Assembly: GCA_023382455.1 (NCBI GenBank)
Contig: JAHDVX010000013.1
Coordinates: 25,376-89,375 of the forward strand
Direction: 5' to 3'
Source: Flavobacteriales bacterium
Lineage (GTDB): Bacteria; Bacteroidota; Bacteroidia; Flavobacteriales_F; PHOS-HE28
Length of the DNA: 64,000 nucleotides
In this document: positions 41,714 through 50,963 of the stretch, one piece after another
Numbering within the stretch: the first letter of the stretch is position 1
How the letters are laid out: each line of letters begins with the position of its first letter
Program-made: the position numbers and the translations under genes
The notes under the pieces: generated by a model
Databases searched by the model: none
Told to the model about the DNA's origin: nothing
The model's input: the letters and a program-made list of their open reading frames with translations, nothing else

Positions 41714-44700
41714 ATGCTCAGCGCACTCCCGCTCCTGGCCCAGGACAACCTCTGGGTGAATGGAAACCAGTTGCTTGATTTCAACGCGCCAGTGAGCAGT
41801 TCCACCACCGTATGCGCTCTCCCTATAGGACCCACCAGCATGGACTACCAGGGTGCGGTGGCCCAGTATGCGCAAAATGCGCAGTACGACGAAACCGGCA
41901 AACTGCTGTTCTTCGTGGTGGACGGTGCCCTGTATGACCATGCGGGCTACCTGATGGCGGACAACGACCTGCGACCCGATTGCATCGATTGCCTACCGCA
42001 TGGCATCCAGGAGATCAGCATCGTGCTGATGCCGGGCACCTGCGACAGGTACTACATCATTTCGGGCAGGGCACGCAATTACGGCCCTACCGGGGCCGAT
42101 CCGGAGTGTCATTGGCCAAACAACATGGAGAAATCCTTCCTGGGCTATTCCGTGCTGGACCTCTCCTTGGGCAGCCAGTACCATGCTGGCCGAAAAGGCC
42201 GTATATGGCACGAACAGGACCTGTTGGACCTGGTTGCCACGCAACCCGCCTATTGGAACAATATGGCACCGCAAGCATACACCAACTGCCAAATTGAGGA
42301 AAATGACCAGGGTACGGCCGTTTTCCACCTCGCGTCCGGTAACGAAGTAGTAGGCAGTCAGGCTAACTACAGTTCCAGGCTGAACAACATTTACCATGTG
42401 GTGCACGAGGGAGCTACCCCCTCAGCGGCCAAGACCGTTTACATCCGGACGGCCATGGAATACCTCCAGGCCTCCATCACCCCTTACGGCATCTCCACCG
42501 TGAGTTCTTTGGGAAACAGCAACGAGCAGCAGATGGTTGATGCCACCCTGAACATGACCGGCGGCATCGACGCAGCACAGGGTCCCGACGGGCAAACCCG
42601 GGTTGCGGCAACCCACAACCACAGCATGGCCACGGCGGCCAACCAGGACCCCACCTTGCAGATAGGAAGCATATTGAACCACCCGGTCACCGGCTTGCCT
42701 TACATCAGCTACTCCAGCATAGAAACCAACCTCAGCCTGGCGCCCACAGCGAACGTGGGCCGGATCAGGGGTGTTGCCTTCAGCCCGAACGGGCGCTACC
42801 TCTACTTCGCCCAGCCGTTTGCCCCCTACATAGGATACGTGGATGTACTGGACCCGGCGCTGGCGGTACATGACCTGGCCGCAGAGCTGGGCTTGCCGGC
42901 GGGAAGCCTTGCTGCATACACCAAGGGCCAGGTCCGGATGAACCGCACCCCGGACGGAACGGGCCATGTCATCTATTTCCCGGCAGCAACCGGGCTGGGC
43001 TACTTGAAAGGACCGGACAGCCCCTCCACGGCAAGCTGGCACAGCACCATGGCCACCACCGTGGCGCTCAACGCACCACCCGCCTCACAAACAGCCCAAC
43101 AGGGTACATGGCCGGTGACCCAATACCTGATGGACAAGCAGAACTACCGCGACCAGCAGATCCCGAGTTTGCTGCAACAGGCCTGCTGCATGGCCAACGA
43201 ACGGCTGCCTGAGGCCAGCCACCCGAACTCCTTCAGCGGCATAACCACCGCGGCCACCCCGTGGACTCCCCAGAACAACGGGCTCACCGCACCCGTGCTC
43301 TGTGCGCCCGCCGGGGGCAGTCCTGCCGCCGGCCACGTGTATTTCGACCAAGACTTCACCGTGCAGACCGGTGCGCGCCTGTTTGTAAGCAACATGGAAT
43401 GGCGTTTTGGGCCCAATGCCCGGCTGATCATTGAAAAGGGTGCCTTTGTACAGTTTGACAACTGTGTGCTGCGCGGGGATATTTGCGGACCCATGAAATG
43501 GCCCGGCGTGGAGCTCTATGGCACCCCCGCATTGGCACAAGGCTTTAACGCCTACCCGCCCGACCAGGGCCGCCTGGTGTTCAGGAACAGCACCGTGCAG
43601 GATGCCTTGGTGGGCGTTACCGTGGGCAAGAAGAACCAATTCGGCCACGTGGTCGGGGCCGGTGGCATCCTGGAAGCCAGCAACAGCACCTTTCTCAACT
43701 GCCGCGTGGGTGTGAACTTCTATCCCTACCAGAACCACTTGCCCAACGGCAACCCAACACGGAACCGTAGCCGGTTCGTCAATACCACCTTCACGGCCAA
43801 TTCCAGCTACATAGCCCCTTTGGACCTGGCCGTGCATGCCCAAATGTGGAAGGTGGACGGCATCGAGTTCTTAGGTTGCACCTTTGAGAACCAGCGCACC
43901 ACCGAGCACAACAGCAGCCAGCTGGGCCAGGGCATACGCAGCCTGGATGCCCACTACAAGGTGCTTACGCGCTGCGGCGACCCCGGGCCTACCCCGCCCG
44001 GCCAATGCCAAAACGTGATTCCCTCCACCTTCACGGGCCTCGATATGGGCATCCGCGCGGCAAGGGCCACCACCACCCGTAATTTCCTCGTGGACGGGGC
44101 CGTATTTGAAAACAACGTCTGCGGGGTGTACGCCAACAGTGTGCTTAACTTCGAGGTGCATAAAAGCAATTTCGTTGTGGGCAGCAGCAAGGCGACAGCC
44201 TTAGACAATATTGACGAATTGCACTGGAAGTGGAACAACGATTTGGCACACCGCGGCATCTACAGCTACCTGAGCTACGGCTTCTTGGTGGACGACAACA
44301 CCCTCACGAACAACCCACAAGCCACCACGCCCCAATTAGAAGGCATCGTAACCGGGTACAGCGGCGCCCACAACGATGTGGTGTTCCGCAACCAGGCCAG
44401 CCACCTGGCCGGTGCCTACATCGGTGAAGGCATTTGTGCTGATTCGGTCAACACTTCCTACCTGGGCCTGTGGTACCTGTGCAACACCAACGTGGACAAC
44501 GACAATGGGATTTTTAGCCGAAGGGATGTTTCACCCAACCATGCACTCTATTCTGAACAGACCATCCGGCTCTACCAAGGCGCACCATCCCGTGTGGCGG
44601 ACAATACCTTCGGGCAGGTGAGCGGGCAACTGGACATCACCAATACGAACTTCACGGCCGGGAACACCACCAATCCGTTGACCTATTGGTGGGCCTTGCC

Positions 44701-45994
44701 GCAGGTGCCGTATTGGCCCCAGTACACCACGGCAGGGGTCAGCAGCACCAACCAGGACAACAACGGGAACTACCTAACGCGCGATCCGGCCAATTGCGCC
44801 TCGCGGATCCTGCCCATCACGCCGGTGCCGCCCGATCCCGAAGAGGGGGCCATGCGTGCCTATTGGCTGAACGAGGCACAGGCCCGGAAAGCGGCATACG
44901 GCAACACGCGCTACCTCTACGACCAATTGATCGATGGCGGCAGCACCGATGAGACCGTGCAGGAGATCCAAAGCACCTGGCCGAACGAAGCGTGGGAGTT
45001 GCGCGCCATACTGCTGGAGAAATCACCCTTCCTCAGCGCCGACGTGCTGAAGGAAATGGTGCTGAAGAACATCTTGCCGCCAGCCATGGTGGCCGAGATC
45101 TGCATCGCCAACCCCGATGCCACCAAGAAGGATGGCTTCCTCAAATGGCTCCAGTTTGAAGCACCCTTGAACATGCCGCAATACCTGATCGGCAACATAG
45201 AGGCCAGCTGGGAGACCAAGACCTATCGCACCACGCTGGAAAGCACCATGGCCTTTGAGCACAGTGAGATGACGCAGGCCTTGGGCCTCACCTTGGCCAG
45301 CTACCATGCCGACACCCTGCAGGAGCAGGTGGACAGCATCCGCGCCGCGTGGCAGGTGCTGCGCACGCCCGCCGCCCGTTATGCGGAAATCCTCTGCTAC
45401 CTGCAACAGGACAAGTTCGACAGCGCCTATGCCGTGATGGACCGCCTCCCGGTGGAGTTCAAGCTGGGCGAGAAGGAGATCAGTGAGAAGGACCGAACCA
45501 AGCAGTACATCGGCATCGTTCAAAGCTACCGGAGCGATGGACGCAGCGAGGCGGAACTGAACGAAGGCGACCTGAACGCGCTGCGCAACCTCGCAGCGGA
45601 TGCGTACGACCGGCCTGCGGAGTGGGCGCAGAACATACTCTGCTTTGGCTATGGGGAGTGCCGGCCACCCCGCTCGGGTGGTGATGGCGAGGGAACGCCC
45701 AAGGCCATGCGCATCCCCTTGGCACACGCGGAGGAACCCACACCTGCACTTAACGCATTTCCCAACCCAGCAGGTACATGGGCAAACCTGGACTATGACC
45801 TGAAAGGGCAACCCCAAGGCGCCTATTTGGCCATCAGGGACATCACCGGGAAGGAGTTGGCACGCATTCCGGTGAACCGGGCTGAAGGGCAGGCCGTATG
45901 GGATACGAGACAAGTTAACGCTGGCACATACACCGTGGAATTGATGAACAACGGCAGTCCCGTTGGGGCTATCAAACTCGTTGTGAAGCCATGA
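41714..45994 (+). CDS. Giant T9SS-exported surface protein (propeller plus parallel beta-helix)
   Basis: The frame shown gives 1426 residues, but the real start is probably ATG 41656, separated from the signal peptide by the C tract; the ATG at 41714 lies inside the hydrophobic core and leaves a poor signal. Visible regions: an N-terminal part with a propeller-like strand VRGVAFSPNGRYLYFA (about residue 350), a central right-handed beta-helix-like part (about 560-960, e.g. VFRNSTVQDALVGVTVG and NSTFLNCRVGVNF), a helical region (about 1040-1320), and a C-terminal T9SS sorting domain (LNAFPNPAGTWANLDY ... GTYTVELM). Function unknown; adhesion or glycan binding is plausible. The next gene overlaps by 4 nt. 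Confidence 0.85.
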   Translation: MLSALPLLAQDNLWVNGNQLLDFNAPVSSSTTVCALPIGPTSMDYQGAVAQYAQNAQYDETGKLLFFVVDGALYDHAGYLMADNDLRPDCIDCLPHGIQEISIVLMPGTCDRYYIISGRARNYGPTGADPECHWPNNMEKSFLGYSVLDLSLGSQYHAGRKGRIWHEQDLLDLVATQPAYWNNMAPQAYTNCQIEENDQGTAVFHLASGNEVVGSQANYSSRLNNIYHVVHEGATPSAAKTVYIRTAMEYLQASITPYGISTVSSLGNSNEQQMVDATLNMTGGIDAAQGPDGQTRVAATHNHSMATAANQDPTLQIGSILNHPVTGLPYISYSSIETNLSLAPTANVGRIRGVAFSPNGRYLYFAQPFAPYIGYVDVLDPALAVHDLAAELGLPAGSLAAYTKGQVRMNRTPDGTGHVIYFPAATGLGYLKGPDSPSTASWHSTMATTVALNAPPASQTAQQGTWPVTQYLMDKQNYRDQQIPSLLQQACCMANERLPEASHPNSFSGITTAATPWTPQNNGLTAPVLCAPAGGSPAAGHVYFDQDFTVQTGARLFVSNMEWRFGPNARLIIEKGAFVQFDNCVLRGDICGPMKWPGVELYGTPALAQGFNAYPPDQGRLVFRNSTVQDALVGVTVGKKNQFGHVVGAGGILEASNSTFLNCRVGVNFYPYQNHLPNGNPTRNRSRFVNTTFTANSSYIAPLDLAVHAQMWKVDGIEFLGCTFENQRTTEHNSSQLGQGIRSLDAHYKVLTRCGDPGPTPPGQCQNVIPSTFTGLDMGIRAARATTTRNFLVDGAVFENNVCGVYANSVLNFEVHKSNFVVGSSKATALDNIDELHWKWNNDLAHRGIYSYLSYGFLVDDNTLTNNPQATTPQLEGIVTGYSGAHNDVVFRNQASHLAGAYIGEGICADSVNTSYLGLWYLCNTNVDNDNGIFSRRDVSPNHALYSEQTIRLYQGAPSRVADNTFGQVSGQLDITNTNFTAGNTTNPLTYWWALPQVPYWPQYTTAGVSSTNQDNNGNYLTRDPANCASRILPITPVPPDPEEGAMRAYWLNEAQARKAAYGNTRYLYDQLIDGGSTDETVQEIQSTWPNEAWELRAILLEKSPFLSADVLKEMVLKNILPPAMVAEICIANPDATKKDGFLKWLQFEAPLNMPQYLIGNIEASWETKTYRTTLESTMAFEHSEMTQALGLTLASYHADTLQEQVDSIRAAWQVLRTPAARYAEILCYLQQDKFDSAYAVMDRLPVEFKLGEKEISEKDRTKQYIGIVQSYRSDGRSEAELNEGDLNALRNLAADAYDRPAEWAQNILCFGYGECRPPRSGGDGEGTPKAMRIPLAHAEEPTPALNAFPNPAGTWANLDYDLKGQPQGAYLAIRDITGKELARIPVNRAEGQAVWDTRQVNAGTYTVELMNNGSPVGAIKLVVKP

Positions 45995-47505
45995 ACCTGC
46001 GGCACTTTGCGGTGGCGGCCCTTGCGGCCGCCACCGCAACGGCTGCCCAGCAGCCGTTTGACCTCAACACCGGTTTTACGACACCATTCCAAAAGATCGT
46101 TGTTGGTGACGTGTTGGAACGACCGGATGGGAAGATCATCATCTCCGGAGGATTCGTGCCACCCGGTGGTGATCCTACTTCCCCATTCGGTGGCGGGTTG
46201 TTGGAGGCTGATGGGTCTTGGATTCCCAAGCCAGCAAACCGGCCAATTGTGGATTGGTATTTCTACATGAGTCAGAAGATGGTGCCTTGGGGTGATCGTT
46301 TCTACTGTGGTGTTGGTCAAGGAATTGTGCGTTATTGGATGGATGGCACTTGGGACAGCGCCTACCCCGTATATGACCCTAAAAACAGTGGCGGTCAGGC
46401 CGGTGATTTTCATGTTTTCCCCGATGGACGGCTCTTGCTAGCGGGCAATTATTGGTTGCGGGATAGCATACGCGGCTTTGTGGGCTGGCAGTACGGCCTG
46501 GTGTGGTTGAACACCGATGGCAGCCTGGACACCACCCGCATCCACCGCTCCATTGGCGGGCCATTCGGGGCCATGGAGCACATCCGGGAAATGCCGGACG
46601 GGAAATTCATGTGCAGTGGCGGCTCCGGCCAGTTCGAGGGCGTGCCCGTGGAGGGCTTGTTCAGGGTACATGCAGACGGTAGCCTGGACACCACCTTCCA
46701 GGTACCCCACATCGATGGGTGGGCAGAAAGCCGTGGGTTCTTGCCTCAACCTGATGGAAAGGTATTAGCCTTTGGACGCTGGCATTTTGCCGGTTCCGCC
46801 GATACCGCTTGCCTCGTGCGGTTTCTGCCCAACGGTCATTTGGATACCACCTTCAACAACAACTTGCACTTTGAGGCAAATTTTCCCGGAACGTGGTCAA
46901 GGTCGCCCATAGTCATGCACGTAGAACCCATTGGCGATGGCATGTTGGTCATCACAGGCAAGTTTGAACGGATCAATGGCGAGGTGCATGGCAGCATCGC
47001 CATGATCGACACGGCGGGCAACCTGCTGCCGGGCTATTTCGAGGGCAACGGCTGTGGCGGCTTTTACGGTGACCCGCTCAACACTTGGCACCAAACCATC
47101 CTGGGCATTGAACCAGCCCAGGATGGCGGCTACTTTATCTATGGGGCCTACCACGGCTACGATGACGGCACCACCAACGACCCCGGCCAGCGGCTGCTGA
47201 GCAAGCTGTACGGGCTTAATGTGGGCATAAGCGAGCACGAAGCGAGCATGGCCATGCCCTTGGCCATGGCGCCCAACCCGGCCCATGGGGCCGTTCAGCT
47301 TTCGGTGGGCGCGGCAGCGGCCGCACAGGCCATGCTCACCATCCACGATGCCAGCGGGCGGCAGGTGCTGCAAGAGCCGTGGCCTGCGGGCGCACACACG
47401 CACACCTTGCAAGCGGGGGCGTTGGCACCGGGCACCTACATGGTGCGGGTGGCTTCGGGGGCTGCAGCCACTGCGTATACGGGGCGCTTGGTGGTGTTGC
47501 CGTAA
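45991..47505 (+). CDS. T9SS-exported delta-60-type repeat protein
   Basis: The product (504 residues) has a signal peptide (LRHFAVAALAAATATAAQQ) and then delta-60-like repeats marked by DGSLDTT and PDGK motifs (about every 55-60 residues: DGSLDTTRIH, DGSLDTTFQV, NGHLDTTFNN, with PDGKFMCSGG, PDGKVLAFG), likely forming a beta propeller. The C-terminus is a T9SS sorting domain (MAPNPAHGAVQLSV ... APGTYMVRV). It starts within the stop of the giant T9SS gene (ATGA overlap), so both are translated from one mRNA and any switch at the C tract would probably affect both. Confidence 0.85.
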   Translation: MNLRHFAVAALAAATATAAQQPFDLNTGFTTPFQKIVVGDVLERPDGKIIISGGFVPPGGDPTSPFGGGLLEADGSWIPKPANRPIVDWYFYMSQKMVPWGDRFYCGVGQGIVRYWMDGTWDSAYPVYDPKNSGGQAGDFHVFPDGRLLLAGNYWLRDSIRGFVGWQYGLVWLNTDGSLDTTRIHRSIGGPFGAMEHIREMPDGKFMCSGGSGQFEGVPVEGLFRVHADGSLDTTFQVPHIDGWAESRGFLPQPDGKVLAFGRWHFAGSADTACLVRFLPNGHLDTTFNNNLHFEANFPGTWSRSPIVMHVEPIGDGMLVITGKFERINGEVHGSIAMIDTAGNLLPGYFEGNGCGGFYGDPLNTWHQTILGIEPAQDGGYFIYGAYHGYDDGTTNDPGQRLLSKLYGLNVGISEHEASMAMPLAMAPNPAHGAVQLSVGAAAAAQAMLTIHDASGRQVLQEPWPAGAHTHTLQAGALAPGTYMVRVASGAAATAYTGRLVVLP

Positions 47506-47544
47506 TAGGGTGCATTGGTCCCGCGAACGCGGTCCGGCCCTTAT

Positions 47545-47801
47545 GGGTGCCTCGAAGAACCTCGAACGGATGGCGCGCGCCGCTATCATTCGCTCAGACG
47601 AGGCGCTCCGAAGGGAGGATACTGGAACGAAGTATCCGACTGAGGAGCAACGAAGTATGGGCGGATGAGAGCAAGCGATGACCGCTATGCGCTCTTGCCA
47701 TGGACGACGCGCGCCGTCGCTGACTTCGCCTTTGCGTAGCCGCTTCGGCGGAGCAAGGAGCTATGGCGCAAGAGACCGGAGCGACGTTCTTCGAGGTACC
47801 C
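47545..47801. repeat. Inverted-repeat element, long copy (between convergent genes)
   Basis: Arms 47545-47563 (GGGTGCCTCGAAGAACCTC) and 47783-47801 pair at about 17 of 19 positions. Just inside the left arm is GGATGGCGCGCGCC followed by CTATCATTCG, as in the short copy at 7481-7559. The interior is ~180 bp longer here and holds further short hairpins (GGATACT / AGTATCC at about 47618-47638). The right arm ends at the base before the nadK stop codon. No gene is seen inside. Confidence 0.8.
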
Positions 47802-48695
47802 TTATGGCAGGCTGGAGCGCACATCCAGCCCCCAGCTCAACTTGCTCCGCAGGGTATCCAGGAAATCCTGTCCTTCCAGTTGCACCAGCTTCACCTTATG
47901 GTCGGCCTGGCGCACGGTGAGGGTGGGGAAATGGTGCAGGACCTGGCTGCGGGAATCGAGGTTCACCAGGTACTTCTCGCCACGCGAATCCACCTGGAGG
48001 GTGAGCGTGCTTCCTCCGCGCACCACGAAGGGGCGCACGTTGAGGTTGTGCGGGGCGATGGGGGTGATCACCATGGCGTCGCAATCGGGTGCCAGCAAGG
48101 GCCCGCCGCAACTGAGCGAGTAGGCGGTGCTTCCGGTGGGCGTGGCGATGATGAGGCCATCGGCCCAGTAGGTGTTCAGGAAGCGGCCGTCGAGGTGGGC
48201 GTGGATGGAGATCATGGCGGCGCCGTCGCGCTTGTGCAGGCTCACCTCGTTGAGGGCGATGTTGTGTGTGCCGCAGCCGGTGCAACCGTCCAGGGAGAGC
48301 ACGGCCCGCTCCTCGATGCCGAAGCGCCGTTCCACCAGGGCCTGTATGGTGGCCCCCACATCCTCCAGGCGGGTGCTGCTCAGGAATCCGAGGCGGCCGA
48401 GGTTGATGCCGAGCAGCGGCACCGGGTGGCTGCCCAGGAAATCCACACTGTCCAGGAAGCTGCCATCGCCGCCCATGCTGACCAAGAGATCCAGGCCTTT
48501 GTTGGCGGGGCTGTCCATCAGCTCGGTCCCTTCCGCCAGGGGCAGGCCTGCCGCGGCCATGCGCTGGGCCAACGAGCGCTCCACCACGGGCACGGCTCCG
48601 GCGGCGGCCATGCGCCCCAGGATGCCGTTGATGGTGGCAGCCGCCGATGCCGGGTACAGCCGGCCCAGGATCCCGATGCGCATGTCTGCCGCCAT
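47802..48695 (-). CDS. nadK: NAD kinase
   Basis: The product (297 residues) phosphorylates NAD to NADP. It has the GGDG motif (VSMGGDGSFLDSV, about residues 71-83), NEVSLHK, and DGLIIATPTGSTAYSLSCGGPL (about 178-199). The start may be MAADMRIG (48695) or MRIG four codons later. The Omp85-family gene upstream stops immediately before 48695. In Bacteroidota nadK normally lies directly beside the DUF6089 gene; here 6.5 kb with two T9SS genes lies between. Confidence 0.95.
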   Translation of the reverse strand: MAADMRIGILGRLYPASAAATINGILGRMAAAGAVPVVERSLAQRMAAAGLPLAEGTELMDSPANKGLDLLVSMGGDGSFLDSVDFLGSHPVPLLGINLGRLGFLSSTRLEDVGATIQALVERRFGIEERAVLSLDGCTGCGTHNIALNEVSLHKRDGAAMISIHAHLDGRFLNTYWADGLIIATPTGSTAYSLSCGGPLLAPDCDAMVITPIAPHNLNVRPFVVRGGSTLTLQVDSRGEKYLVNLDSRSQVLHHFPTLTVRQADHKVKLVQLEGQDFLDTLRSKLSWGLDVRSSLP

Positions 48696-50129
48696 TCAGA
48701 AGGGTTGGGTGAAATGTAGGTAGAATCCCGCTTCGCCCAAGGCGTTCAGGGTGCCTTCCAGGCGCAGCACCTGGTCGTAGCTGGTCACCAGGTCCAGCCC
48801 CAGGCCGTAGCCGCCCTGCCAGCGGTTCGCCAGCGGGTTGTCCATGCCGTGGGCATCATCCCACACATGGCCGGCATCGGCGAAGGCATTGAGGTAGATG
48901 GCCACGTAGAGCGTGCGGAAGGCCTCGACGGGAATAGCCTCCACGCGGTAGGTGCGGGGTTTGAGCAGGGCGAACAGGATATTGGCCTTGCCCAGCAGCC
49001 AGTGCTGCCCGTCGATCACGTAGTATTCGTAGCCCCGGATATGGTCGCTGTACCCCAGGCCTTCCTGGAGGAAGTAGTGGTCCTCCGCCCCGGCGGAGGT
49101 CTTACCGGCCAGGCTGGCGCCCAGGCTCCAGCGTTCACCGGCCTTCCAGCTGCGTTGTCCGGCGGCCTTCAGGGCGGTCACCTCGGGCTGCCCGGGCCCG
49201 ATGCCGGTGCGGTCCAGCTGCAGCCGGAGCAGGCTGCCACTGAGGGGGAAGGCGCGCGAGTCGCGGCGGTCCACCACCAGGGAGTAGCCCAGCGACAGGT
49301 ACTCCACGTGGCGGGCCTCCGGCGCCAGGTATTCCGCGTTGCGCAGCACCACGGTGTCGCGCACGGCCACGTCGGCCCAGCCGATGCGCCACTGGTGGCG
49401 GATGTCATGGCTGCGGCGCAGGGCCAGGGCGGCCCCGGCATTCCAGCGGCGGATGATGTTCTCCGTGGGTGTCTTCAGCAGGATGCGCTTGTTGCCCGTG
49501 GTGCCGATGGTGATCTCGTCCTGCTCGCCGTAGCTGCCGTCCACGCGCACGCCCCAGCGCTGGCGCCGGTCCACGTACGGCACGCGGTAGCTGAGGGCGA
49601 ACTCCTTGGAATAGCCGAACTGGGCCTTGGCCGCCAGGGTTTCGTTGCGCCCGCGCAGGTTGAAGCGGTAAAGCTCCAGGCCGAAGTTGAGCCGGCCCAG
49701 GTCCCGGGTGAGCCACCACGTGTTGAAGTTGGGGTCGGCGAAGCGCAGCAGGGGCTGGGGCCACCAGTACCAGCGTTCGTTCACCGTGATGGTGATGAAC
49801 ACCTCGTTGGGGCCCAGGTAGGTGGGCATCAGCAGGGCCGAGTTGAAGAGGCCGAGGTTGAGCAGGTTCTCGCGGCTGCGCTGCAGCCGCTGGTACACGT
49901 CGTCCGCCGCCAGGGTGTCCTGCTCGCGGAAGGTGAGCTCGCGCAGGATGATGGCCTCGCGCGTGATGCGGTTGCCCTCCACCAGGATGCCGGAAACGCG
50001 GAACGGGCCGGTGAACCCGCGTGCCGGTTGATCTTGGGCGAACACCCCGGCCAGTGGCAGCAGCAGGGCAAGCCGGACGGCACACCGGCGAATGCGGGCC
50101 CCGGCGCGGGCCATGGGCGTACGGCTCAT
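48696..50129 (-). CDS. Omp85-superfamily outer membrane protein (BamA/TamA-like, one POTRA)
   Basis: The product (477 residues) has a basic start and signal peptide, one POTRA-like domain (FRVSGILVEGNRITREAIILREL, then NLLNLGLFNSALLMP, about residues 43-110) and a barrel ending in an aromatic strand (AGFYLHFTQPF). The Omp85 L6-type motif appears as IRGYEYY. With one POTRA it is closer to small Omp85 or TamA-like proteins than to BamA. It is sandwiched between the CBS gene and nadK (adjacent with no gap). Substrate unknown. Confidence 0.82.
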   Translation of the reverse strand: MSRTPMARAGARIRRCAVRLALLLPLAGVFAQDQPARGFTGPFRVSGILVEGNRITREAIILRELTFREQDTLAADDVYQRLQRSRENLLNLGLFNSALLMPTYLGPNEVFITITVNERWYWWPQPLLRFADPNFNTWWLTRDLGRLNFGLELYRFNLRGRNETLAAKAQFGYSKEFALSYRVPYVDRRQRWGVRVDGSYGEQDEITIGTTGNKRILLKTPTENIIRRWNAGAALALRRSHDIRHQWRIGWADVAVRDTVVLRNAEYLAPEARHVEYLSLGYSLVVDRRDSRAFPLSGSLLRLQLDRTGIGPGQPEVTALKAAGQRSWKAGERWSLGASLAGKTSAGAEDHYFLQEGLGYSDHIRGYEYYVIDGQHWLLGKANILFALLKPRTYRVEAIPVEAFRTLYVAIYLNAFADAGHVWDDAHGMDNPLANRWQGGYGLGLDLVTSYDQVLRLEGTLNALGEAGFYLHFTQPF

Positions 50130-50228
50130 GCAGCGACGGTCTTTCGGGCGGTTGCCGCCCGGCGCGACCAGTGCCCCGCCGCTCGTGCCTGCATGTTGCC
50201 GGATGAAGGTGCCGCCATCGAAGCGGGA

Positions 50229-50891
50229 TCACATTTTCATGATCCGGATCAGGTCCTCGTACCGGTCGCGCAGGTTGTCCTCCAGGCGCGAGCCTTGGAA
50301 GGTGGTGTGCACCGTGTACTGGAACCGGTCGAAGGCCTGCAGGATGCCGCTGATGTCCTCGCTGTTGATCTTCAGGGTCACTTCCATGCGCATGCTGTCG
50401 GGGTTGTCCGTGCAGTACATGCTCAGGATCCGTGCACCTTCCTCCTCCACGATGCGGGCGATCTGCTGCAGCGAATAGTCGTTGCGGCCCATTTCCAGCA
50501 CCACCACGCTGCCCGGCACGCAGGCGTTCACCAGGCCTGCCAGGGCGCGCGCGGCCTCGTGCTCGCTCACCAGGCCCAGGTACTTGCCCTGCATGTCCAG
50601 CACGGGCACCATCGGCAGGTCGCGCTCGCTCATCAGCTTCAGCACGTCGTACACATGCTGGCGGTCGCGCACGTAGGGCAGCTCCACCTGGTCCATCAGC
50701 TTTTCCACCGTGGCGGACGGGTCGCCGTTGTTCAGTGCCGTCTCCTCGCGCATCAGGCCCACCAGGCGGCTCCGGGCTACCACCGGCAGCACGTGGATGC
50801 CCGATTCGTCCATCAGTTCAAGGGCATGCGCCGGGTTGTCCTTCGGCGCCAGCGGCTGGATGGTCTTCGAGAGCAGGTCGATGGCTAACAT
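50229..50891 (-). CDS. CBS-domain pair protein
   Basis: The product (220 residues) has two CBS motifs (about residues 1-60 and 70-125: ALELMDESGIHVLPVVARSRLVG and VLKLMSERDLPMVPVLDMQGKYLG) and an ACT-like C-terminal domain (VVLEMGRNDYSLQQIARIVEEEGA). It would sense a nucleotide and has no catalytic part. Its position next to nadK and divergent from pdxJ is conserved in Bacteroidota. The start was set at MLAIDLLSK; the frame is open far upstream on the shadow of pdxJ. Confidence 0.88.
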   Translation of the reverse strand: MLAIDLLSKTIQPLAPKDNPAHALELMDESGIHVLPVVARSRLVGLMREETALNNGDPSATVEKLMDQVELPYVRDRQHVYDVLKLMSERDLPMVPVLDMQGKYLGLVSEHEAARALAGLVNACVPGSVVVLEMGRNDYSLQQIARIVEEEGARILSMYCTDNPDSMRMEVTLKINSEDISGILQAFDRFQYTVHTTFQGSRLEDNLRDRYEDLIRIMKM

Positions 50892-50918
50892 GGCGATGGC
50901 GTTGCTGGGGGTGGGGGG

Positions 50919-50926
50919 TAACTTCG
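50919..50926 (+). promoter_or_regulatory. -7 box upstream of pdxJ
   Basis: TAACTTCG matches TAnnTTCG, 37 nt before the pdxJ ATG at 50964. Confidence 0.5.
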
Positions 50927-50963
50927 CGCCCGGTGACGGGACCAAGGTATATGCACCGGCAGG

